The notes: a model not told the origin generated them from the letters alone. A DNA stretch of 64,000 bases from Nageia nagi (GCA_050084985.1 JBITNC010000001.1:146320001-146384000); one strand, 5' to 3'. Shown: positions 44,251 to 57,716, numbered from the stretch's first letter. Translations and numbers: made by a program.

Positions 44251-46930
44251 ATGGTTCAAACTAGAAGTATGACCGCTAATAAAATGCGAGAACACCCATT
44301 TGAAATACAAGAATTAGATCTAGATAATATGGATCTGATAGAGTATTCGGTTAGGAGGCCACCTCCTTTAGATGAATCATATCCATAGGTAGTTCATTAT
44401 GAAAGTAAAGATTAGGATTGGGGTTATGATCAATCTAGATTGCAAAGACAAAGTATAGAAGATCCTATTACCAAGGCTAGAATGCAAGTGTTAGATGAAG
44501 AGTTAATTGAAATTCATCATCGCCTAGCTAATTATAGGGCTATTCCTAAGACATCTTCTAGTTTATCGGGAGATGTCAAAAAACTAAATCATAGGCGTGA
44601 TAACTTAGAAATGGATGAGGATAAATCTCGGGCCAAAACCATAGCGGTACCAGAGACTGAGCCATATAAAGTTAAATATGAAAGAGTCATACATCTATTA
44701 TCAGATGGTTGAAAAGTTAGTTCTTTAATCTAAAAATAGAGATCTTCCTTTTCTCATAAATCTCTTGAATTAGAAAAAAATGAAGTAGCAATACCTATGA
44801 GTAATTTATCCCAAAGAGCTCCTTCAATGAAGCAAATGGAAAAATCTTATTCTTCAAATGGAGGATTACATAGAAGGACATCTAAGTTCAAAATAGAAGA
44901 GATACCTTCTTATGAAGAACTAGAAGAATGATGATTATGTAAAACAAAAGCTGGTCAAAAATTCATAGAAATATATGCTAATGATATTAAAAAGGTCGCA
45001 GAGATCCAATATCCTCTAAAGGAAGAAAATAGAAAAGTTAATGAATTCATTAAAATTCAAGAACAAGAAATAAATTAAAAGAAATGGAAGATAAACTTCT
45101 TAGAGATAAAAAGAAATTCATAGAACAAGAACAAGCAAACAAAGAAAGAAATGAGTTCCTAGAACAAGAAAAGAAAATACTTCATAAAGAACATGAGATT
45201 CAACTTCGTTTATAGGAATTACAACTTAAAGAATTAGAAAATGAAAAAATAAAAAGGGAACAATATATACATATGGAGAATGAAAAACAAAGATAGTGGG
45301 ATGAATATCAAAAAATAAAAAATTTGAAACCTAAAACTCCTAAAGGAAGTTAAATACAAAGATATCAAGATCCTTACTTAGACAAATAAGAAGTGATGGA
45401 TAAAGAGATAGCCATTTTATTACAAAAGGAAATGGATAAAGAACTAGAACTTCAAAAATTATATGATAAACAAAAGCAAGATTCCATTAAAAGTTGGGTT
45501 GAACAAACCTAAAATCAAACAAAACAACCTGATTACAAAGGAAAAGATCTATATGGAAAAGGTATATCCCAAAAACCTCCTAAAATCCCTATTTCGTGAT
45601 GTCATTCACCTCTTAAAATATTGCCTCCACCACCATCAAAGTTTCCTTCTGACTATGAGTCTTAAACTTCAAGATCAATTTCGGAAAAGGATCCGAATAC
45701 TTGAAGATATCATAGACACACTCAAGGTCATAGAATCGATAAAGAATTAGAAGACTTTATGAAGGATTTTATAAATCGAGAAATGAATGTTCAAGGACTT
45801 CAAAAGTTAAATTATAAGAATATTTGCAATGAACCTATTCATCCAAGTGTTCCAAAAAAGAAACTACCATATAGGTTTGAATTTCCTAAAATAGAATCAT
45901 TTAAGGGAAGAGAAGATCCCAAAGAATATTTGAGAAAATTTACATTTTCTAGTTATCAGATATCTAATGATGACTCATTAATGTTACGTATATTTCCTAT
46001 GACACTCGCAAGCTTTAGATTGGTATAATAGTTTACCTATACATAGTTTATATACATTTGAACAATTGGCTAATTAATTTCTTGAACACTTTAGAATCAA
46101 TATTAAAGAAAGATCTTCAATTACTAATCTTACAATATTACAATAGTTTTCTTATGAAACTATACAAGATTACATCTCAAGATGGCAGGCTATACTCATT
46201 AGTATGCCTTATACAATACCACAAGAGGAATTAGTTAAATTATTTAGTCAAAGTTGTTTAAGACCAATTGCCAGTGTTCTCCAAATTCAACAACATAGAA
46301 CTTTTGAAGAAGCTATTGCTCAGGTAGTAGTTATAGAAAGAGTTAAAATTCAAGATGGAGAACTAAAACTCAAGAAAAAAGAATACAAAAAGGGTAATGA
46401 ATATGAAAATAGTACTAAACAACCACAAAATAATCAAATAGCTATGACAAAAAATTTTGGTCAAGCTTCAAAAATTGAAGAAAATGTTGAACCTAAGCCT
46501 AAAAGAAATTTTACCCCATTATCAGAACCATTAGTCGAAATACTTAAAAAATTATGTGATAATGGTATGATTACATTACCTGATATAAAAACTAAAAATC
46601 CTAATGCTAAAGGAAGCAAATGGTATAAGGAGAATGAATTTTATGCTTATCATAGGCAAAAAGGACATAATACAAATAAATGTTGAACATTACAACATAA
46701 AATTCAAGACTTGATAGATAGTCGAAAAATAGATGTGGATAATCCTGTTATGCCTTCAAATCAAAATTTAGGGATATATCAAAACCCCTTACCCTCACAT
46801 TAGGCTAACAATGTGGTAATTATCCCAAACTAAATGAACTATACATGGAATAATAAGGATATACCATTTATAGGAACTAAAGATGATTCAATACATATGA
46901 TCGGTATAGCTACATGAGCACAACAATATC
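44251..46930 (+). pseudogene. E3 gag
   Basis: The ATG at 44251 (MVQTRSMTA) matches E4. The same coiled-coil extension and capsid follow. The block 45759-46028 has YRFEFPKIESFKGREDPKEY and breaks at a 5-bp deletion (about 46008) inside the conserved AGQALDW segment. The block 46204-46686 has EELVKLFSQSCLRPIASVL and ends in the zinc-knuckle-like CAYHR region (here YAYHRQKGHNTNKC, first Cys changed to Tyr and last Cys kept). Several stops. The two elements have lost opposite ends of the knuckle. Confidence 0.87.
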
Positions 46931-47099
46931 AGAATAAATAGGATAATCCATGAAAAAATCAATCGATATAAAACCAATTTAATATACAACCTATACCTCC
47001 TCTGCAACAACCTAAAGTTTTGATAAAAGGTGCTCTTCAATGATAATTAAAAATGTCTCCAGTTAAGATGACCTTATTTGAATTATTACAACAATCTAA

Positions 47100-47785
47100 G
47101 AGTTATAGGGAAGCTATGAATCAAATTTCTATAAGAAATTCAAGTAGATGTTAGTAACCTCGATAATTTTATTTCAATAGTTGAAAGTTTGAGGATATCT
47201 CAACAACCTAGTATCACCTTCTACGAATAAGAAAAATTAAATGACGATGGACTAGGCAGACTTGATCCACCTTTACATATAATTGGTAAAGTAGATAGGA
47301 AATTATTTAAAAGAATTCTGATAGATGAAGGTTCAGCTATAAATATAATTTTAAATGCTGCATACAAAAATTTGAATTTATCAAATTCACTTATCTTAGC
47401 TCCTTCTTTACAAATTAGGGCATTTAATGATGCAGTGTGTTCAACTTTGGGATCAATAGTGCATCCGATTACAGTAGGGGCTAAAACCATTCAAACTTTA
47501 TTACATATAATTGAAGGAAATATTATACAATACAATGTTCTTTTAGGACGTCCATGGATTAGAGAAATGCAATGTGTTCCATCAAATTATTATGGATGTT
47601 TAAAATATATATATAAAGGTAAAGTTCATTATGTGTTTAAAGATCCAGATCCTTATTCACATTGTAATTTAATTTTTGATCCGAATGAAGTGACATTACC
47701 ATCCCCTAATTTATCAACCATATTAATGAACAAAAATATGAATCAATCTAAAGTCATAAAGGGAAAAAGTGACATAGCTATATAA
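47100..47785 (+). pseudogene. E3 aspartic protease
   Basis: Fragments around 47280-47345 give KRILIDEGSAINII with the catalytic Asp; the frame 47372-47785 continues with SLQIRAFNDAVCSTL and IQYNVLLGRPWIREM, the second conserved passage intact. Collinear with 29854-30420 of E4. Confidence 0.83.
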
Positions 47786-47923
47786 GATAAAGATACTTGG
47801 GAAAAGGTTGCTAAAACTTTAGATGAAAAATATGGAGCTTCTTCATCAAAACAAGTAAATACTACATCTAAGAATGACTCATCCAATGTATATCCAGTAA
47901 AAATTAAAGTAATAGATTTAGGG

Positions 47924-48990
47924 ATGGGAGAATATGACGTAGATGATGTGGTATTTAATATACCTTCATCACAAGAAGTGGGTAAAGTATCCGAATCACC
48001 TAGTGTAATTAGACAAATAGTACCTTTAGGAGAAGTACCTAATCAGACAATGTTTATCTATATGGGGATAGTAGATCCTGTGTCAACAATACCCAATCAA
48101 ACATATGAAGGAAGTTTCAATAATGATATGAAATATTTATCACCATGTTCAAGAACATTTGTCTTAAACTATTTTAACAAATGTAATTGTCAAGGACGAG
48201 GATTGAGTCAATATGAACAGGGTCCATGAGAAATAATTGAATTATAATACCAAGATCCCACTAATAAAAGGGGATTAGGTTATCAAAATGAACATAAAAA
48301 TTTTACTAAATTAGTAAATTTAGGAGAAGAGAGTTTGGATTATAATGAAGAAATTTTAGAGAAAGAATCCATAGTACAAGAAACTACTGATATAAGAGAA
48401 GAACAATTAAGTGAAATGGATGTCTTAGAAGGTGTCGAAACGCTCTTTATTAATAATATTGAGCCACCCTGGAATCATTCATGCTTACCAAGCGATATAT
48501 AAGAATAAATAAATAAAAATGTCGAATCATCTATCAGTCCATATTCAGATATACCATCGATAAATATGGTTACAATAAAAGAGAATGATACTGAAGATCA
48601 AAATAATGAACAAATACATGAAGTTAATGAAAATCAAAATTTAATCAAAATAGTAGTCGATACTTCTACAGATGAAGTAATTGCTGATTTCTCTCTTATA
48701 TCATCTAATCCTTCGGTACATGAATTCAAAAATGTAGATCACATATTTGGTTCCTATGAAAATCAAGTATGCACAAATGAACAAACTCAAGAATACGATG
48801 AAGAATATAGTGTTAATGACAACGGCTAGATACCAATACCAAATCAATTGGAAGTAGGGTCACATATGCTTACTGAAAAAGTCTTAGAAATAAATATTAG
48901 TAATGATCCTCAAAATCCTAAAATTATTCAATTAGGAGAAAACCTCATGGAAAATGAACAAGAAGAAATTATAACTTTATTAAAAGAATG
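47924..48990 (+). pseudogene. E3 protease-RT spacer with G-patch-like motif
   Basis: Same layout as in E4: MGEYDVDDVVFNIPS, PLGEVPNQTMFIYMGIVD, then FNKCNCQGRGLSQYEQGP and, after two stops, GLGYQNE. Acidic Asn/Glu-rich sequence follows (48566-48829). Confidence 0.6.
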
Positions 48991-49830
48991 AGAAAAGGTA
49001 TTTGCATGGTCATATGCAGACATGCCTGGAATAGATCCTAAATTAGTAGTACATAATTTAGCATTAAAGCTTGATGCTAAACCTATTAAATAAAAATTAC
49101 GTAAAATGCATCCTACTATAGCATTAATGGTAAAAGAAGAACTTTAAAAATTATTAGAAGCTAAATTTATACAACCTATAGATTATTCAAATTGGATATC
49201 TAATATGGTACCTATGAAAAAACTAAGTGGAAAAATAAGAATATGCATAGATTTTTATGATCTTAACAAAGCTTGTCCTAAGGATGATTTCCCTCTACCT
49301 AGCATTGATAATTTGGTAGATTCGATAGCACGACATGATATGTTGTCATTAATGGATGGGTTTTTGGTTATAATCAAATAAAAATAGTTACTAAAGATCA
49401 ACATAAAATGGCTTTTATAACTCCTTAGAGTACCTTTTGTTATAAAGTTATGCCTTTTGGATTAAAAAATGCCAAGGCAACTTATCAAAGGGCTATGACT
49501 TATATATTCCACGATTATATGCATGACATAGTAGAAGATTATGTCGATGATTTGTTGGTTATATCTAAATATCAAGTAGATCATGGAAAATACCTAATTA
49601 AAGTCTTAGATAGATTATTCGAACATAAAGTAAGATTAAATCCAAAAAAATGTGTTTTTGGTGTAACTTAAGGAAAATTATTAGGATTTATTGTGTCCCG
49701 ATGAGGAATTGAAATAGATCCTAGTAAAGTGAAGGTAGTAGTAGACATGCCACCTCTTGCAAATCTAAAACAATTACAAAGTTTATAGGACAAGTTACAA
49801 GCCATTAGAAGGTTTATAGCTCAAATTTTT
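48991..49830 (+). pseudogene. E3 reverse transcriptase
   Basis: Decayed but clear: MPGIDPKLVVHNLALKLDAK near 49020, DLNKACPKDDFPLPSID, MPFGLKNAKATYQRAM and EDYVDDLLVISKYQVDHGK (49450-49600) with the YxDD box intact. A one-base loss in the GFSGYNQ segment (about 49362, GFLVIIK in one frame) and several stops. Confidence 0.9.
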
Positions 49831-50432
49831 GATAAATGTAAACCATTTACAAAATTATTAAAAAAGGGAGTAGAATATCATTGGTGCAAAGAGCAACAAG
49901 ATGTATTCAATGAAATTAAAAGATTTTTATTATCTCCTCCTTTCTTAAGTCCACCAAGAAAAGATGTACCCTTTTTGTTATATATTTTTGCTATTGAAAA
50001 TGCTTTAGGAATAATGCTTGCTCAAAAGAATGAACACAATAAAGAACAAGCTATATATTATCTGAGTAGAACACTTGTGAGCTATGAGATTAAGTATATA
50101 TATTTGGAAAAATTATGTCTTTCTATCATTTTTGCTACTAAAAAACTTCGACATTATATGCTAAATCATACAACATATATCATCTCTAAAGTGGATCCAT
50201 TGAAATATATGATGAATAAAACCTATCAAAATTCAAGAACTGCAAAGTGGATAATGCACTTAACTGAATTTGATTTATATTTTATTGGACAAAAGTCAAT
50301 AAAAGGACAAGTAATTGTTGATTATCTTGATGATGCTCCATTGCAAGATAATAAACCCCTTGTCATTGAATTACCCGATGATGCGGTGTTTCAATTAGAT
50401 GAAATTGAAATACCTCTAGAACCTGAAGATGG
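49831..50432 (+). pseudogene. E3 RNase H (Ty3/gypsy type)
   Basis: Open 49975-50436: LYIFAIENALGIMLAQKNEH, where Asn-Ala replaces the catalytic Asp-Ala, then YYLSRTLVSYEIKYIYLEKL and WIMHLTEFDLYFIGQKSIKG. The same catalytic-site loss is seen in E4. Confidence 0.8.
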
Positions 50433-50870
50433 TTAGGATATGACAATACACTTTGATGGTTCTCGATGTGAACAAGGTGGTGGAGCAGGTGTTGTATTTA
50501 TAACACTGCAAGGGATCCCTATACCATATTCATTTAAACTAAAATTTCCTTGTACTAATAATAATGCGAAATACAAAGCTTTGATATTAGCATTAAAAAC
50601 TGTTATTAAATTAAAACTTAAAAGAATTAAGATTATTGGAGATTCTTTACTCATCGTAAATCAAGTGAAAGGAATCTATCAATGTAAAGAACCTTTACTT
50701 CAAAGCTATAAAGTGTTAGTTGAGGAATTATTAAATTGTTTTCACCAATTTAGTATCGAAGCGGCACCAAGATCATCTACTAGATTTGTAGATGCTATGG
50801 CTTCTATTGGATCTCTTATCCCAGAAGATCCTAAAAATCTTCAATTCAAGTTGAAATAATTCAGTTGTCT
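50433..50870 (+). pseudogene. E3 second, archaeal-type RNase H
   Basis: MTIHFDGSRCEQGGGAGVVF, NNNAKYKALILALKT (Glu of E4's EYE replaced by Lys here), IIGDSLLIVNQVKGIY, APRSSTRFVDAMASIG. It follows a TAG at 50434 where Trp is expected. Confidence 0.87.
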
Positions 50871-50899
50871 CAATCATCATTACAATAGGAAGATGAAGA

Positions 50900-52205
50900 A
50901 AAAAGTGTATTAAATATTGACGTAACTGATAAAGATAATTGGTACAAAGAATTGATAGGTTTTTTAAAATTTGGAACTCTTCCTGAAAACCTTAATAAAT
51001 CATCACAACAAGCTTTTAAAATTAAAGCAACTAAATATTGTTTGATAGGGGATATCTTGCACCAACGAAATGTTAATGGTATTTTACTCAGATGTATTGA
51101 ATGGAATGATATTAAAAAAGCTATATCCTCCACCCATGATGGAACATGCATAGGACATTTTAATGGTGTTGCGATTGTGAAATGATTAATATGAATGGGG
51201 TATTATTGGCCAACTATGGAAAAAGATTGTTGTGAATATGTTAAAAAATGTTTTAAATGTCAACAATATGCTCATTTATTTTCACAACCATATCAAGAAC
51301 CACATCCTATACAATCACTTTGGCCATTCTCTAAATGGGCATTAGATTTAATAGGACAAATTACACCTACATCTTTTGGTGGACACAAGTTCATCATCAC
51401 AACAATTGAATATTTTACTAAATGGGTAGAGGATATTCCCATGACTTCCACCATTGGTTCATGAATTACTGAATTTATAGAAAATTATATTATATGTAGA
51501 TTCAACATATTGAACCAATTAATTACGGATAATGGAAAGAATTTTAAAAATAAGGATGTAAAACAAATATGTGATAGGTATAAGATTAAACAAAGTTTTT
51601 CCACTCCATATTATCCATAAGGCAATGGACAGGTAGAGGCTACTAATAAAATTATTTGGAACATCTTAGCAAAAATAGTAAATGATTCTCATAGAGATTG
51701 GCATATGCAAATACCAAAAGCCTTATGGGCTTATCATACCAGTGTACACACTCCTATTTAGGCAACACTATTTTCTTTAGTATATGGAATAGAAGCCATC
51801 CTACCCATAGAACTTGAGATACCATCCCTTAGAGTAAATCTAAGTGAGCAAAATTTTGACGAAGAAGCAAGAAAGACTCGCTTAGATCAATTGTTACTTT
51901 TAGATGAAAAACATATTAATGCTTTAGAGCATATGCGTGTTTATCAGAAGAGGATAAAATGAGCTTTTGATAAAAGGGCTCTAATTCATGAGTTCAAAAT
52001 AGGTGATTTGGTTTTAAAAGAAAATCAATAAACTTCATGAATAGAACAATAGCTTAGAGATAAGTTTGCTCCAAATTGGTTAGGACCATATATCATGAAG
52101 AAAAAATTTGGTAAAGGAACTTATCATTTATCAGATTTAGAAGGAAATGAAGAGCGTGAACCTATAAATATCATGCATCTTCGACCCTTCTATATATATA
52201 TAAAA
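50900..52205 (+). pseudogene. E3 integrase
   Basis: Zinc finger HDGTCIGHFNGVAIVK and CFKCQQYAH. Core WALDLIGQITP, FTKWVEDIPM, LITDNGKNFKNKDVKQICDRY in frame where E4 is shifted, then YYP-stop-GNGQVEATNKII. C terminus NWLGPYIMKKKFGK and IMHLRPFYI, ending about 52203. Stops at 51183, about 51462 and beyond. Confidence 0.88.
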
Positions 52206-52300
52206 AAAATGTGTACATTAGTTTTCTTTCATTTTATTTTATTGTTAAAATAATAAATAAATAAAAGTATTAATATTTATCTAGTGTTAAAATAGAAAAG

Positions 52301-53512
52301 ATGAATTTGTAAAAAGAATTAGCTGAAGGTAGCATAGTGCCACCACAAGTACGATTTCCACCACCAAGATATCCAAGTGATTTAGCATTAACATATTTAA
52401 AACATAGATTTGATTTTAATCTCTTAAATTATTTATGATTGCCTATTGATGAATAATTTGAAAGAACATACCATAGGTTTTGTGGTATAAATAATGGTTG
52501 GGAAGTCACTTTTTGTGGATATGAAGTAGGCATTATTTTAGATCCATAAATCTATTTCACCCATAGGGAAAGAATATCATAAGAAATAACAGCTTTCTAC
52601 CTACAATGGCCTTATGGAATACCAAGAATCTTCATAAATTGTCAATTAACTGAGTATTCACTCCCTTTAGCTAGGCTAAAATACGTTAAACAATTAACCA
52701 AAAGCCTAGAATGGATGGATGAAATTTTACATTATTTACGTCATAAAAAGGTACTTTATGATTTTTCAAACACTTTGTGGCTTTTCCTCCTAGAATGTTA
52801 CAACAACAATATAGGTAAACTCACAGATTTCTTTGCATGCAAATGCGACATACAATTTGGAAATGAAAGTTGGAGAAAAGGCAAGCTTGTTGTATTACCG
52901 AGCTTAAAATTATAAATCAAATAAGGGTTAGAAATGAGATTATCAAAAAACTATCAAAAAGACATAGATTACAGAATAATGGAAGTTATCTTTCGGGGTT
53001 CAAAAGTAGGTATGAAAAAGATCTCTTTATGAAAGTTATTCGTAATGTTCCTACTCCTTTGTATTCAAATATCTTTTCCATGCCTCTTGAAATACAACAA
53101 AAAATGGCCTTGACATTCTATGATGTACGTGAATCTTACGATTGGGATGTCAAAGTAAATGGATATCAAGTTATTGTTTGTATCAATGCATTTGAGTTAT
53201 GGTGTTCTCCTAACTCAGAATATGATTTAATGATATATTTCTATCTTCTGTGGCCTATAGAAAAGCCTAAAATAATAGTTGATTGTACTCACAACCTGAA
53301 TTTAAAACATCGAGAACAAATCATCTCAATCACATAAACCATAACATTTGAACACTTAGATTATTGTGTTCCAAAAATCTATCATAATCAAGTGGTATTA
53401 GATTTTAGTTTTTTGTTTAGTTCAACACATTGTTCATTTAATCCTGATCCAGTTCAAACTCGATTTGAATGCATCATGAATAGATTCCCTAGAAAAATTA
53501 TAAAATCCTAAA
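52301..53512 (+). pseudogene. E3 extra sense ORF downstream of integrase (two-repeat protein)
   Basis: Starts MNL-stop-KELAEGS at 52301. Repeat 1: WEVTFCGYEVGIILD, FYLQWPYGIPRIFINC, MDEILHYLRHKKVLYDFSN. The next segment reads FACKCDIQFGNESWRKGKLV in one frame. Repeat 2 (52870-53337) reads NEIIKKLSKRHRLQNNGSYL, WDVKVNGYQVIVCINAFELW, FYLLWPIEKPKIIVDC and then LKHREQIISIT without the frameshift present in E4. No known family recognised. Confidence 0.7.
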
Positions 53513-53519
53513 AAATTAA

Positions 53520-55120
53520 AAATTATAAAATCCTAAAAAATTGAAAACTATAAAACATATAAAAAATTATAAAATTATAAAATCTACCTAGATGGAAACA
53601 TCTAGAGGTTACTTGGCAATTGGGTGCCCTACCCTTGTATGATGTAAATATATGTCACATGTCATTGTAAAAGTGATTATCCAGTAAATGTGTAATGTGT
53701 GAAAAGGTCATCTTAGAATAATCTCCTTGTTATCACTACATTCACTTTGTCTTCTCTTTCATAAAGAAATGATATACCATAGATGATAGAAAAACAAAAA
53801 GTTTATGTTTGAAGGAAAATCCATAAACTCCAAACACTTACGACATTAAAAAATTCTAAGAGAATTTGAATGAAATCATTCTAAGAGACATTAAGAGTGA
53901 AAGTTATGCATCTATTCTATTATTCACTTCATCTCAAACCCAAGAATCATTTGATAGTTAAAAAAAAAAAATTGCTACATTATATCAATGATTCTTGGGT
54001 GATTACAATATCCTCTATCGGGGCTATGGATGCCTGACTGGTAGTAGAGCAAGGTTGTAGTAGGATCAAGGGGTTAATTCTCATCAAGGCTATGGATGCC
54101 TATCTGGCAATGGGGCATACCTTACGAGTGGCGATATGTCCATTTTGGTTAGCGACCTTCTTTCCTATGGACCTCTATACATTTCATATGGATAGACTAG
54201 CTTGATATTTCATCTCAAATGATCTAAGAAGGGAAATGAATCTCACTACACACATGGAGTTTATAGATTTTTTATCAACATATAACAATATTGTTTGATA
54301 TCATCTTAGGTTGTTAAATCTTGAGATAAAGAAAGATAAGGTAGATGTTATAATAACTTGGTTATTAATCCAAAATCACCTAATCTTTTGTCATAATTTG
54401 TATTTTGTTTGTGTTTAAAATCATTTGTGTCATTTTGTTAAACCCATTCCTTTTGAAAATATCATTACCTTTGAACATTATTAAAATTTGCTTTTCTTTG
54501 GAAAGGATAAGAATGATTATTTATTGTTCCCCTAACCAAGATAAAGTTAATGTTCATATACATCCATAAGTCACTAGTTTGTCATGTTAAGAAGTTTATT
54601 GTAAAATTGCCAAGTATGGACGATAATGCATCTGATTCTACAAAAATATAATAAAAATATGTCCTAAAATAACTTAACTTATTAAAATTATAAATTAGAT
54701 TTATTGTTTATAGCAACTATAATCATACTTATTATTAACTTAATTTTGAGATTAGTAACATCATCAAACTAATTTGTTGATATATGTTATATATTTTATC
54801 ATTATACATCATACATTCCACAATTATATCTATGCATCATACATTTTGAAAATTACATCTATCATTAACATCTATTCATCATCAAGTAAGTAAAAGACAA
54901 TTATGTTTATTATGATCTACATAACATCACATGATACCTATTTTATCATAAATCTATATATAAAATGAAAGCTCATGCATCAAGAATCATACAAGTACCA
55001 TAAATATCAAAGATCTATCTATCTATATATACATCATAATAGTCCATCAAAAGGTCATCATAACATCATTAATCATAAAATAAAACTACAAGGGTCCAAT
55101 AACCTCATAAGTACATAGAA
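53520..55120. other. E3 non-coding region with conserved hairpin and duplicated block
   Basis: Holds the hairpin 53938-54000 (arms ACCCAAGAATCAT and ATGATTCTTGGGT, longer loop than in E4) and the GGGGCTATGGA-type block (54010-54165). AT-rich filler follows, somewhat shorter than in E4. No gene. Confidence 0.75.
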
Positions 55121-55129
55121 AAGTAACAT

Positions 55130-57492
55130 CATGAAAAAGGGCATTCTCAAGGACTACCCCAACCACTGCCTTGTCTGCTAGGACTACTTAGTCATCTCTG
55201 TTGTCTACTAGTCTCTACAGTACCATGACCTAGAGGAGTAGTGCCTACGGATCCTGTAGGACTACTTGGATGTTGAGCTCCTCATAACTCGGATGAATGA
55301 ATAGCACCTAAGGGAGATGCCTAGGGTGTACCACTCCTGTTAGGAAAACCTCATGACCTCTGAGTCCTACCTAGAAATCCAACTATGCCCTATGCATTGC
55401 TACCTATCTGATACGCTGAGATATCTATAGGCATATAACTATCTGGAGGTATAGGATAGTGAGCCCCTAGAGTAAAAGTTGGAACACTTATTAGCCATGT
55501 CTATACTATACCACTATAAAAATCTTACTACTAACAAATGCCATGATTGAAAACTGAAGGACCACCATTGAAAGTAGATGTTGCTCTTAACTGATGAGCC
55601 TGAGATCCTTGTAAAGAGGAATGAGCCTCGTCTCTCTCCTGTCTGTACCTATCTCGCTCAACCCTATACCTGTACATGCATGAGTTGGCCTATGCCAACT
55701 AGTATCTTAGCTCATAAATATCCCCTAGCAAAGTATCAATGCTAGGAACCTGTGTAGCAAGAGCCTCCTTGACTCCGCATGCAACCTCTAGGGTAGCTCC
55801 CTCCTTACCTACACCTGTAGCCTCCTCCTCAGGAGCTAACTCCTCAGGAGCATCTACCATAACCTCCTCATCGGTAGCCTCCTCTCTCGTAGCCTCTACT
55901 CCTATAGGCTCCTCACCTACTTCTCCCCCTCTTGCTATCACACCTAACTCCTCAACAACATCGATGCACCGATGAAAGCATCGACCCTCCAATCTACCCT
56001 CTAAGCCATCATCTCCCTCCTCCCACTAGGCCCTAAATGCCTCATACACCCCGATGTCATCCTCCCTGGTATCATCCTCTAATGATCCCTCCTCCTAAGT
56101 AGGATTAGGCTCTGCATAAACCAATAGTTGTACACCATCTACTGAGATAGTGCCCTCACACTGATATGGCATTGATGGGGTAGGTACATCTTGAACTAGG
56201 TTGAACTGACAGTGCACTCTCTCAAAATTAAAATACTCCAAAATATTTGCTTGATGACCACTCAAAACATGTGGCTACCAAATACCAGTAAGCTCAGCTG
56301 TAAGCTCTCCCCAAATGGGATACAAATGGTAAGGTCTGAATCTCACTTAATATGGAATCAAGTGACTAAGCATATGGTGATAATAGCTCACATCTTGATG
56401 AACTCCATCCGATGGGTGAATATAAAAATCATCACGCCATCAGACTATGCTAGCCTTGTAATCCAAGTGACTACCAAACCTCAACCTCGACAACCCTGGA
56501 GGATGAGCCACAACTATATGCTCATAATCCCATGCCTGTAAGGTGACAGTAGTTGATAAAGAGGCTCTATGCCCTTGAGAATAAAAGAATAGCTCCCTAT
56601 AAATCTGAGCTAATAATGTGGGTACCTAAGCATACACTATACCATGTTGCATCATATCTATAATAATAAGCAATAATGACCATAGAAACCTCCCACTACC
56701 AGTATCAGGGAGAGCATAACACTGTACTAAACCCATCAAGTATGAAAAATAGATCATTCCCTGCTAATCCTCTATCCAATACTGGTAATATCGGATGCCA
56801 CTTGAGATAATATTAGAAATAATAGTATCAACCTGAGTAGCCCCATTTAAATAAGAAATAGTAGGTAAAGCTCCTATTCTATACACCATAGGTAAAATCC
56901 TCTATCCATGAATGGGGAGTCTATACAATCTATGTATATCCTCCACTGTGACAGTCATCTCCCCTATTGGAAGGTGAAAAGTATATGTCACTGCATCCCA
57001 TCTATCTAATAATGCAGCCAATAAAGGATACTCCCAATGAATGCAACCCATGTGTGGACCCACTCCAAAACCAATGGACCTAAAAAAGGTATGATTAGCT
57101 AGACTTAGAAGACCTCTACCCTCTTTTAGAATCAAGGGATATCTACCTCGAGGCTCAAAGACATCTCGAACCTATATAATGTTAAAAAGGTTTAGCTCAA
57201 AAAAAATGGTGTTTCATACTAAAACACTGGCATTTCTAATAGGTAAGACTTAGTCATTGACATTTGCATTCCAAATGTCGGTGACTCTGTCATTCGTTCG
57301 GCCTAGGTTGGCGATCGAGGTTGAATTATAAAAAAATTTTCACAAAAAATATAAATTAAATGTCATTCACGGTTTCAATTAAATGGTTAAATTACAAATT
57401 ATAAACAAAAAATAGAAAAGAAAGTTATTTCAAAACCCTACCTCTTCCCGGATAGGTCGAGAATGTCTAATGGAGCATCTATGTGGATGCAT
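55130..57492 (-). pseudogene. E3 antisense gene: plant mobile domain (PMD) protein, two exons
   Basis: Exon 1 is 57492-57442 (17 codons, MHPHRCSIRHSRPIREE). Donor GT is at 57441, acceptor AG at 57172, and exon 2 starts at 57171 with VRDVFEPRGRYPLIL. The PMD core is the clearest in the window: SIGFGVGPHMGCIHWE, LLAALLDRWDAVTYTFHLP, GEMTVTVEDIHRLYRLPIHG (57135-56902). The same frame continues, with stops, to an acidic Glu-rich block (55992-55699) and a coiled-coil-like tail (YRVERDRYRQERDEAHSSL). The end near 55130 is approximate. Antisense to the retrotransposon RNA. Confidence 0.87.
57172..57441 (-). other. intron of the E3 antisense PMD gene
   Basis: GAG|GTAGGG donor and TATATAG|GTT acceptor, phase 0, 270 bp. 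Same position relative to the protein as in E4 although the intron sequence and length differ. Contains relatives of the E3 spaced motif (AATGTCGGTGACT near 57278). Confidence 0.7.
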
Positions 57493-57620
57493 GGTGATTA
57501 TAACAAATATCAACAGTTGGAAATCAACAAAATCACAATGGAAACTAGTTCTGGCTAATAATGAGAGTGATAGCTAAAAATAAATGAATAAGAAAAAGTT
57601 AAAACTTTTTCTTTTTGAAA

Positions 57621-57716
57621 CACCTAGTGACTTGGAGACGGACGCTGATGACTGTAACTAAACATCAACAACTTAAAGATGGATGCTGGTGACTATCACT
57701 AAACACCGGTGATTGG
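57621..57716 (+). repeat. E3 3' array: 5 motif copies at about 20-bp spacing
   Basis: CACCTAGTGACTT (57621), GACGCTGATGACT (57641), AAACATCAACAACT (57660), GGATGCTGGTGACT (57681) and AAACACCGGTGATT (57701). Same motif version as the E3 leader array, just upstream of the antisense gene's start. Confidence 0.82.
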
